This document shows positions 37,411 through 44,180 of a stretch of 64,000 nucleotides of DNA, piece by piece. Location: NCBI RefSeq assembly GCF_001418105.1, contig NZ_LIQI01000027.1, forward strand, positions 1 through 64,000, written 5' to 3'. The translations under genes were made by a program, and so were the position numbers. Source of the DNA: Lacinutrix himadriensis. GTDB lineage: Bacteria; Bacteroidota; Bacteroidia; Flavobacteriales; Flavobacteriaceae. Every line of letters starts with the position of its first letter. The first letter of the stretch is position 1. The notes under the pieces are model-generated. The model was given only the letters and a program-made list of their open reading frames with translations, was not told the DNA's origin and did no database searches.

Positions 37411-38448
37411 ATGATAGTAACACCTCTAGATTCCGCAGTACTCGACTCCAAAGAGCAATACGTTTTCTATCACAACATGGTAGATTTTGCACTTAAAGAA
37501 CTCCTAGTAGCTGTACAACAAAAACAAATATTAAGCGAGCAAGAAATCCTTCTGTTTAAACAATACAGTGATTTACTATTGTATTCGGTAGAAGCCATGC
37601 GTGTAAAATACATGTATGACGATGAGGAAAACATGAAAGTAGATTTAACAGATTCTGGTTTTCCAAACTATTTAGAATTCCGTTATCTATTTAACGATTT
37701 AGAATTACGCGAAGAATACTTAGGGAAACTGACCAATATTGAAACTTTAAAAGAAGAATTTTTAGATACTCTACTTCATAAAAAAGAACCAATCAGTAAA
37801 CGAAAATTATTTCAAGCAGCTTCCATAGTCTATTACGCTTCGGCAAAAAAGGAATATATATTCAATCGTTTTGTACAAGGTAAAATATTAGAAGCACCAG
37901 AAAATACTCCAGGAGAACATCTAGTAAGTTGGAGTTTTTATGATGTGTCACATAACCGACCATTTATTTGCTACATGTATTTTGATTATGATGGTAGCGA
38001 TGTACAAAAAGAAAGAGACGAAATCTACAAGACGCTTAAAACCGTTGCAGATAGAGACATGAATCTAGATACCATGGCGTATGGTATTGATAAACGTTTA
38101 CCAAAAGTGTTTCCTAAATTAATAAAACGTGTGGATTTAGGACCAATACATAATGTGTTTGCAAAAGATGAAAATCAAGTAACACACGCTATTTTAGAAG
38201 GTATTGCGAGTAAAACCATTCCGTTAAACTCTTATGCAATTTCTTTTAAAATAGATGAACTAAAGTCGGAAAGCGAATTTAAAGAAGGTAGTTTCTTTAG
38301 TAAGCAAACCTTTCAAAAATGGGATGCTATTTTTAGACAACGTTACGTATTTGCGCCACATCGAATTATACAATTACTATATAATAAAACACCAGAAATC
38401 ATGAATAAGTTAGCAATGGCTCCGATTCAGATTTCAGAATTGAAATAA
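37411..38448 (+). CDS. Cytoplasmic protein of unknown function in the 36-46 kb cluster
   Basis: The start was set at ATG 37411 (MIVTPLDSAVLDSKEQYVF); the open frame before it runs through the structured repeat and has no coding character. The protein has 345 residues, no signal peptide and no membrane helix. It is mostly helical in the N-terminal half, with a beta-rich middle (ENTPGEHLVSWSFYDVSHNRPFICYMYFDYDG). The conserved-looking tail reads FQKWDAIFRQRYVFAPHRIIQLLYNKTPEIM. I recognise no family. It lies between the coiled-coil and AAA+ genes and is a likely partner of both. Confidence 0.8.
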   Translation: MIVTPLDSAVLDSKEQYVFYHNMVDFALKELLVAVQQKQILSEQEILLFKQYSDLLLYSVEAMRVKYMYDDEENMKVDLTDSGFPNYLEFRYLFNDLELREEYLGKLTNIETLKEEFLDTLLHKKEPISKRKLFQAASIVYYASAKKEYIFNRFVQGKILEAPENTPGEHLVSWSFYDVSHNRPFICYMYFDYDGSDVQKERDEIYKTLKTVADRDMNLDTMAYGIDKRLPKVFPKLIKRVDLGPIHNVFAKDENQVTHAILEGIASKTIPLNSYAISFKIDELKSESEFKEGSFFSKQTFQKWDAIFRQRYVFAPHRIIQLLYNKTPEIMNKLAMAPIQISELK

Positions 38449-38458
38449 AAATAAAAAA

Positions 38459-38495
38459 AGTAAGCAGTCTGCAGTAATCAGTAAGCAGTCGATGA
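38459..38495. repeat. Degenerate microsatellite before the four-helix-bundle gene
   Basis: AGTAAGCAGTCTGCAGTAAT and then CAGTAAGCAGTC form imperfect repeats of an AGTAAGCAGT-like unit. A similar stretch lies after the gene, so the gene is bracketed. Confidence 0.7.
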
Positions 38496-38512
38496 ATGTA
38501 AAATGAGAATAA

Positions 38513-38875
38513 ATGTCGTTTAAAACATTATTAGCATATCAAAAAGGGTTTGATTTAGCAATGGAGATTTTTCATTTGACTAAAGATTTTCCTAAATCGG
38601 AAATGTTCGGACTCACATCTCAAATGGTACGTTCTAGTAGATCTGTATGTTCAAATATATCAGAGGCTTATAGAAAAAGGCAATATGAAAAACATTTTAA
38701 GAGTAAATTGTCTGATGCAGATGGAGAAAACTCTGAAACGCAATTATGGTTAGATTTTGCAGTGGCATGTAAATATATTTCCGAAGAAAAAAATAATGAA
38801 CTTATGAGTAAGAGCCTGGAAATAGGTAAGCTTATTAATTATATGATGAATAACCCAGGGAAATTCGGGTTATAA
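38513..38875 (+). CDS. Four-helix-bundle protein (S23 / 23S rRNA intervening-sequence family)
   Basis: A protein of 120 residues with the family pattern FKTLLAYQKGFDLAMEIFHLTKDFP, FGLTSQMVRSSRSVCSNISEAYRKR and LSDADGENSETQLWLDFAV. Members form pentameric four-helix bundles; many are encoded in insertions of 23S rRNA genes, others are accessory proteins of diversity-generating retroelements (Avd). Here it stands alone in a protein operon between an unknown gene and the AAA+ gene, flanked on both sides by similar degenerate microsatellites. No reverse transcriptase is near. It looks like an inserted cassette, but a structural role in the cluster is possible. Confidence 0.88.
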   Translation: MSFKTLLAYQKGFDLAMEIFHLTKDFPKSEMFGLTSQMVRSSRSVCSNISEAYRKRQYEKHFKSKLSDADGENSETQLWLDFAVACKYISEEKNNELMSKSLEIGKLINYMMNNPGKFGL

Positions 38876-38887
38876 AATTATTAAAAA

Positions 38888-38948
38888 CAGCAGAGTAAGT
38901 CCGTAACAGTAAGTACTGAAGACTGAAGACTGCAAACTGAAGACTAAA
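38888..38948. repeat. Degenerate microsatellite after the four-helix-bundle gene
   Basis: AACAGTAAGTACTGAAGACT, then GAAGACTGCAAACTGAAGAC, run into the leader of the AAA+ gene and end a few bases before its ATG at 38953. Confidence 0.7.
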
Positions 38949-38952
38949 ATAA

Positions 38953-40908
38953 ATGGAACACAACTCAACATTCCCAATAAAACAAAATGAATTAGATATG
39001 CTTCGTGATGAAGCAACTAGTTATATAAAATCGGTGCAATGGGAACAAAGCCAACGTGCAAAAAATAAAGATAAGGACGCAAAAGACGAATCCATATTAC
39101 TGTATTTGTCACGAGCAAATAACGGAAGCAATGTGAGTTTAACGTCTGTTTCTAAAACTATTTTAGCTTTAAAAAAGCGTTTGTTGCCAGAATCTGTAGC
39201 AATTCCAATTCATTTAAATCACACGCTTTACGCAGTTCAAGAAGGAATTACATTAGGTATTTGGATAAAAGATAGTTTTTACGACGCTTCCGGTTTATCT
39301 ACCTTGATAGATAATAGATCTGCTTTAGATAGTGACGGAAAACGAGAATATGAAAGTAAAATGCACACAGCAACAGCATACATGCTTTTTGCTACTGCAT
39401 ATAAAATTTTATACGATTTAAAACCACATGCTTCCGACGATCTATCGGTTATGAAGCAAAAGTTTGCAGGCATTCCAGAAGTATCATTGCTTTCCCCTTT
39501 AAAAGGAATTGCTTGTCAGTTGTTTTATTACGATAAATACCTATCGCATCCAGATATTATAAAATCGGATAAAGATGTCATCGATTTTACAGTGGTTTAT
39601 TTTGAAGCATTAATCGATGAAATTCAGCTTCGTAAAAGTAGTTTAGAATACACCGAAACGATTGTAGATAGAACCTATAAACTAGAAAAAAGTGATTTTG
39701 CCGTTTCTGGTTGGGATAATGTATTTCAAGGAACCGCAAAAAGTATCGAATTTAATAAAATAGAATTCGAACAAATTGTTGGAAACAGAGATGCAAAACA
39801 CTTTGCAAGACGTTTAACAGAACGTATGCTGAGTTACGATTTTGAAGCAAAAAAGAATCCGTTTCAAGAACTTGGTGGTTTTATGCCTGTTTTTATGGGG
39901 TACGGAATTCCGGGAACGGGAAAGAGTATGCTTATTGCAGCTATTGCCACACGATTGAAAATGCATTGCGATAATTTAGATATTCCGTTTTTATTTCACC
40001 CAATGCCAGATACTTTAATTAGTACCTTTCAAGGTGGTTCTGCCGAGAAAATGGTGGAGTGGATGAAGCCTTTACAAGATCCTACCAAATTAATTTTTGC
40101 ACCAATTGATGATGCCGAAAATAATCTGCAAGAACGTACCGCACAAGGTGTTTCGGCAGGAGTTAAAGAAGTAATTGGTGTGTTTTTAAGGTACACAGAA
40201 GGTGCTTATGCTGTGAATTATGGAAATAGTTCGGTAGGTTTATTTACCAATCTTCCAGAGATGTTAGATAAAGCGGTTATTTCTCGTGTACAAGGACGTT
40301 TTAAAATTGATGGTGCAAGAACGGAACATGACTTTTTAGATCAAGATCATTTATGGTGGCGAAAATTAGATACTACCATGCCAGATTTTGTAAATATGCA
40401 AGGTCCAGAAAACTATAGTTATCTGCAAGATCAAGGTTTAGCAAAAAGTATGGGAGAAATTCTAAATGTTTCTAACAAACCAACAGAACAGCGTGTTTTA
40501 GATGCGTATGGTAAAGTAGAAAAGCATTTTAAAACCAACCATCATTTGTTTTATGCGAATCTGTATATGGAGATTCAAAAGATATTTCCATTCTTTTCTT
40601 CTCGTGATGTGCGTAATATTCAAAGTGCGGTTTCGCTGCGTTTAACCGATTTCGATTTAGAAGAAGATTGGTTCGATAATCCGGAAATCTATTTCAAAAA
40701 AGATTACGATACCAAATTCAATATGCTGCAAGAATTAATGCGTGCCAATATGAAAGGTTTAGATTTTTCAGAAATAAGAAGACAAGAAGTAGTGCGCTAT
40801 TTAGATAATGTAGCAACTATTGCAGATACCGACTTTAAACGTAAAGTAGATGCAAGAGTGAATCAAATGAATATAGATTTAAAGGCTAGAGAAACTTTTG
40901 GGAAATAA
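38953..40908 (+). CDS. AAA+ ATPase of unknown function, core of the 36-46 kb cluster
   Basis: A protein of 651 residues. A helical N-terminal region of about 300 residues precedes one AAA+ module: Walker A GYGIPGTGKS (about 316-325), Walker B LIFAPIDDAENN (about 380-391), a region resembling sensor 1 (YGNSSVGLFTNLPE) and an arginine-rich segment DKAVISRVQGRFKIDG that could hold the Arg finger. A helical C-terminal part follows (FFSSRDVRNIQSAVSLRLTDFDLEEDWF). The Walker B motif carries two aspartates and then AE instead of the usual DE, so hydrolysis geometry may differ. There is no signal or membrane segment. It probably assembles as a hexamer that remodels partners encoded next to it. I do not recognise a characterised relative. 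Confidence 0.87.
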   Translation: MEHNSTFPIKQNELDMLRDEATSYIKSVQWEQSQRAKNKDKDAKDESILLYLSRANNGSNVSLTSVSKTILALKKRLLPESVAIPIHLNHTLYAVQEGITLGIWIKDSFYDASGLSTLIDNRSALDSDGKREYESKMHTATAYMLFATAYKILYDLKPHASDDLSVMKQKFAGIPEVSLLSPLKGIACQLFYYDKYLSHPDIIKSDKDVIDFTVVYFEALIDEIQLRKSSLEYTETIVDRTYKLEKSDFAVSGWDNVFQGTAKSIEFNKIEFEQIVGNRDAKHFARRLTERMLSYDFEAKKNPFQELGGFMPVFMGYGIPGTGKSMLIAAIATRLKMHCDNLDIPFLFHPMPDTLISTFQGGSAEKMVEWMKPLQDPTKLIFAPIDDAENNLQERTAQGVSAGVKEVIGVFLRYTEGAYAVNYGNSSVGLFTNLPEMLDKAVISRVQGRFKIDGARTEHDFLDQDHLWWRKLDTTMPDFVNMQGPENYSYLQDQGLAKSMGEILNVSNKPTEQRVLDAYGKVEKHFKTNHHLFYANLYMEIQKIFPFFSSRDVRNIQSAVSLRLTDFDLEEDWFDNPEIYFKKDYDTKFNMLQELMRANMKGLDFSEIRRQEVVRYLDNVATIADTDFKRKVDARVNQMNIDLKARETFGK

Positions 40909-40918
40909 ATAAGAGGGA

Positions 40919-41572
40919 ATGAAAAAAGCTTGGTCGATATGTAAAGAGTATTACGTCACTTATTTGGTAATGGCTTTTGTATTTATGTTGTTTTTTTATT
41001 TTTCAAGTAAATCACCATCTGATTTGGAGAGATTTAAATTTTTAGCCATTTTTATTTCTATTTTCCTTGTGTTGATTGCAACAGCAGAATATTTAAGTCA
41101 TACATATTATAGACCTTGGAAAATAAATAAAATGTTAGTTTCAGATCCTTTTTTGAAATTTTCAAAAAAAGGTTTTACTACCAATAAAATTGAAAATACG
41201 CTAATTGGAGAAATTGAAAAGTATACCATTTTAATGGGGATTCTATGGACAAATGATTTAAAAATGCCTGTCTATTTTTATCAAGTATTATTTAATCCGT
41301 ATCAAAGAAGTCAGTACATACAAGAAAAAGAATACGATACCTATCAAAAGGAACTAAAGAAGGAGGGGCAAGTAATTAAGCTTAATAGTATTGTTAAAGA
41401 ATACAATAGAAATAAACTTTTTATTAATACCTCTTATGAGAAGATGCATCAAGATATAATGGATTCTATTATTTTTCTAAAGGAAAAGAATTTGGATAGC
41501 ATTAGTTTTGATGATTGGGAAGCATTAATTCCTGAAATAGAAAAGTACGGTAGAAGTTTACAAAAGATATAA
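40919..41572 (+). CDS. Two-helix membrane protein of unknown function
   Basis: A protein of 217 residues with two N-terminal membrane helices (VTYLVMAFVFMLFFYF and FLAIFISIFLVLIATAEYL) and a cytoplasmic domain of about 150 residues (for example GFTTNKIENTLIGEIEKYTILMGILW). It starts ten bases after the AAA+ gene and is surely cotranscribed with it. No family is recognised. It could anchor the ATPase or its substrate at the inner membrane. Confidence 0.78.
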   Translation: MKKAWSICKEYYVTYLVMAFVFMLFFYFSSKSPSDLERFKFLAIFISIFLVLIATAEYLSHTYYRPWKINKMLVSDPFLKFSKKGFTTNKIENTLIGEIEKYTILMGILWTNDLKMPVYFYQVLFNPYQRSQYIQEKEYDTYQKELKKEGQVIKLNSIVKEYNRNKLFINTSYEKMHQDIMDSIIFLKEKNLDSISFDDWEALIPEIEKYGRSLQKI

Positions 41573-41586
41573 AGAATAAAAATAGT

Positions 41587-41604
41587 ATCGCTTTCGCGGA
41601 AATA
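41587..41604 (+). repeat. Start-codon-proximal palindrome before the Nudix gene
   Basis: ATCGCTTTCGCGGAAAT, a partly decayed form of TTTCCGCTTTCGCGGAAA, ends two or three bases before the ATG at 41607. Confidence 0.7.
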
Positions 41605-41606
41605 AA

Positions 41607-42194
41607 ATGAACAAACTAAAAAACATAACAAACAAAGTACTCTCTAGCGAATGGGCAACTTTAAATCAAATCGATTACGATTATCAATTTAACGATGGAA
41701 GCTGGAAGCGGGTATCTAGAGAGAGTTACGATAGAGGCAACGGCGCGTGCATTTTATTATACAACAAAGAAAAAGGGACTGTTATTTTGACGAAACAATT
41801 CCGAATGCCAGCCTATGCAAACAACAAAAATGAAGGTATGTCCATCGAAGTTTGCGCAGGAGCAATAGATAATAATGAAGCTCCCGAAGTTTGTATTATT
41901 AGAGAAGTAGAAGAAGAAGTTGGTTATAAAATACCAAAAGCAACTAAGGTTTTAGAAGCGTACACTTCTCCAGGAGCAGTTACCGAAAAAATGTATTTGT
42001 TTGTGGCAGCATATACAGATGCCATGCAAGTAAATGAAGGTGGCGGTTTAGCAAGCGAAAATGAAGAAATTGAAGTTATGGAGGTTCCTTTTACTAAAGC
42101 TATTGACATGATGAATAATCAAACTATTCTGGATGCAAAAACTATTATGTTATTGCAGTATGCACAAATACATAATTTGTTAATTCCTGCGTAG
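41607..42194 (+). CDS. Nudix hydrolase, GDP-mannose/ADP-sugar pyrophosphatase (NudK) type
   Basis: A protein of 195 residues. The Nudix box is complete (GAIDNNEAPEVCIIREVEEEVGY, G-x5-E-x7-REVEEEVGY). The N-terminal part (LSSEWATLNQIDYDYQFNDGSW) and SPGAVTEKMYLFVAAY after the box match the NudK/ADP-ribose pyrophosphatase group, which cleaves nucleoside-diphosphate sugars to the nucleotide and sugar phosphate. The last three residues (IPA) and the stop codon fall inside a palindromic repeat, ATTCCTGCGTAGGCAGGAAT, which has thus replaced the original end. In an unknown cluster with an ATPase, a nucleotide-sugar hydrolase hints at signal or stress metabolism. Confidence 0.9.
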   Translation: MNKLKNITNKVLSSEWATLNQIDYDYQFNDGSWKRVSRESYDRGNGACILLYNKEKGTVILTKQFRMPAYANNKNEGMSIEVCAGAIDNNEAPEVCIIREVEEEVGYKIPKATKVLEAYTSPGAVTEKMYLFVAAYTDAMQVNEGGGLASENEEIEVMEVPFTKAIDMMNNQTILDAKTIMLLQYAQIHNLLIPA

Positions 42195-42250
42195 GCAGGA
42201 ATCTCATGAATAAAAAAATAATAGTAACCAGATTACCGTTTTCACGGAAA
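42183..42250. repeat. REPIN-like pair between the Nudix gene and the next gene
   Basis: ATTCCTGCGTAGGCAGGAAT (42183-42202) and the inversely oriented AGATTACCGTTTTCACGGAA flank a spacer of about 30 bases. The left hairpin gives the stop codon of the Nudix gene and the right one ends five bases before the next ATG, so the whole gap is the element. Confidence 0.82.
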
Positions 42251-42254
42251 CAAG

Positions 42255-43490
42255 ATGCAAAAACTAAAAAACGCAAATTTATACCAAAGCGAACTAATTC
42301 CAATAAGTGGAAAATTAGTAGCGCGTTACAACAAATGCCTAGCGAAATTAGGTTTTGATGCTACTTCGCTCACTCGTTTTTCTATCGACGGAATTGGTTG
42401 GAGTCCAGAAATAGCTGCAGAAAAAAAGGACATGCATTACCTAAATCATGGCGATGCAAATCCGCACGGAATCATCATTACACCATTACAAAAAGGAAAA
42501 CCAGTGTACATTCCGTATCACACTTTCGATCGTGAAATGATGAAGCTTGTTTTTAGTACTTACGAAGCTAAAATTAACGACATCACCAGAGATTGCGCTA
42601 TTTGTTTAGATTTCAATCAGCATATTGATGCTTTTTATGAGCCGTTAGATGTGCTTAAATACGATACGGTTTCTATAAATTTTCATCTGATAAATGAATT
42701 GTATCATGTACAAAAAGACCAATTTGAACTGATCGAAAAGTTTAAAAGAGGTAATCATTTTATAGACGAAGATTTACAGCAGCAATTATTAAATTCAGCG
42801 AAAACCTACGGCGATTTACGTCAGAGAGATTTAGAATTACCAGTATTAGAATTTAAAACAAACTCTTTTTATACAAGAGCACTTGGAGGTGTATATGTAT
42901 TGCGCGATTTTATTAGTGAAATTGTAGTTTTCGAAGACAAGAAAAGCTATAAAGAAGCGATAAAAGATACTATTCATGACGTGTTAATTTATCATATCGA
43001 GCAACCGGAACTGATGGAGAAATTGCGAGATCACATGTTAATTGAATGTGATTTAGAAAAAGTTATAGAGAAGCCACAATACAGTCGTGTGAAAAAAATG
43101 ATGCTGTATCAAGAATTAAAGGAAACCAAACATCCTATAAAAGATATTCTGAATGATAATGTGTTATTTAGAAGATACTTAAACACCATAGGTGTAGAAG
43201 CTTTAAAACGCGTAAATGGCGTAGAAATTTATTTAGAAAAAATAGAACGAAGCAACGCTTTTAAGATTCATGATTTAGTAGATCAAAAGTTTTATGATGC
43301 ATTACACCAACCACATTCTTCCTTAAATGCAAAACACCAAGATTTAATATGGAAGTTGCTAATTAATGTGTCGCCTAAAGATGTGCTGTTTTTATATTGG
43401 TACGATAAAGAAGCATTTTATAAGGCTTATCAAACCTATAGCGACTCTATGAAAGATTGGGTTATAGAAACAATTAGTAACAATATCTAA
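42255..43490 (+). CDS. Cytoplasmic protein of unknown function (possibly DUF6638)
   Basis: A protein of 411 residues without signal or membrane segments. The N-terminus reads MQKLKNANLYQSELIPISG, followed by LARYNKCLAKLGFDATSLTRF-like text (about 22-42) and GDANPHGIIITPLQKGKPVYIPYHTFDREM. The middle and C-terminal parts are mainly helical. I think it may be what is listed as DUF6638, but am not sure. Its placement between palindromic repeats, in the same direction as the AAA+ gene, supports membership in the cluster. No catalytic motif is recognised. Confidence 0.78.
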   Translation: MQKLKNANLYQSELIPISGKLVARYNKCLAKLGFDATSLTRFSIDGIGWSPEIAAEKKDMHYLNHGDANPHGIIITPLQKGKPVYIPYHTFDREMMKLVFSTYEAKINDITRDCAICLDFNQHIDAFYEPLDVLKYDTVSINFHLINELYHVQKDQFELIEKFKRGNHFIDEDLQQQLLNSAKTYGDLRQRDLELPVLEFKTNSFYTRALGGVYVLRDFISEIVVFEDKKSYKEAIKDTIHDVLIYHIEQPELMEKLRDHMLIECDLEKVIEKPQYSRVKKMMLYQELKETKHPIKDILNDNVLFRRYLNTIGVEALKRVNGVEIYLEKIERSNAFKIHDLVDQKFYDALHQPHSSLNAKHQDLIWKLLINVSPKDVLFLYWYDKEAFYKAYQTYSDSMKDWVIETISNNI

Positions 43491-43554
43491 AGAAATTAGA
43501 CTAATTTAGTAGAAGAAACTTTTAACTTTTCACTCTTAACTTTTAACTTAGATT

Positions 43555-44088
43555 ATGACACTAGAACTAATCATATTTATCGCATCCATTTTATTCGGAA
43601 TTCTTTTGTATTGGAGAGAATCACAAGGAAATGGCGTATATCGCTTTTTTAATAAACTATTTAATGCTAAAGAGTTACAAATGCCTGCTACAAGTAAAAA
43701 AGGCTTTGTGTATCAGCAATCTTTATTGTTACGCATCGTGTTTATTACTTCTTTGTTTTTAGTAGGAATTGTTATCGCACGATTTTTAATTCCTATAGAT
43801 ATTGCAACTATTTCTTTATTTGCTTCTATGATTGTTGGAACCTTGGTAGGAACATACATCGCTAATTTTGTGTTTAAATCTGGCGAAGTGATAGACGAAA
43901 AAAGCGAATCTATTGAAGATGTTTTTCATGAAACTATTGAAAAAGGAAAAGATTTTATGGAAGACTTAAAAGAGAAAGGAGAGAAATCTTTTCATAAAAC
44001 CGAAGATAAGATAGAAGAGATTAAGGAAGATGTAAAGGCGGAAACGAAAAGTGCAAGAGATCGTTTGAAGGATAAAGGATTGATGTAG
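43555..44088 (+). CDS. Membrane protein with charged helical tail, unknown function
   Basis: A protein of 177 residues. Three membrane helices (LIIFIASILFGILLYW, LLRIVFITSLFLVGIVIARFL and ISLFASMIVGTLVGTYIANFVF) are followed by a long charged helix (about 120-177) rich in Lys and Glu (DLKEKGEKSFHKTEDKIEE). Such a tail could form a coiled coil with the first protein of the cluster. The leader before the start has an imperfect ACTTTTAACTTTT repeat. I recognise no family. Confidence 0.76.
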   Translation: MTLELIIFIASILFGILLYWRESQGNGVYRFFNKLFNAKELQMPATSKKGFVYQQSLLLRIVFITSLFLVGIVIARFLIPIDIATISLFASMIVGTLVGTYIANFVFKSGEVIDEKSESIEDVFHETIEKGKDFMEDLKEKGEKSFHKTEDKIEEIKEDVKAETKSARDRLKDKGLM

Positions 44089-44091
44089 CAA

Positions 44092-44163
44092 ATTCCTGCG
44101 AAAGCAGGAATCTCATAAAAGAAAAATAAAACAAAAAAATAAGATTTCCATTTTCACGGGAAT
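44092..44163. repeat. REPIN-like pair before the last gene of the cluster
   Basis: ATTCCTGCGAAAGCAGGAAT (44092-44111), followed by CTCAT, and in inverse orientation AAGATTTCCATTTTCACGGG at 44141, with an AT-rich spacer. Order and spacing equal those of the pair at 42183. Confidence 0.82.
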
Positions 44164-44180
44164 AAAAAAATAAATTTTCA

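Noticed and set aside
38513-38875. Diversity-generating retroelement (Avd-like protein)
   Set aside because: No reverse transcriptase, template repeat or variable repeat is seen near the four-helix-bundle gene.
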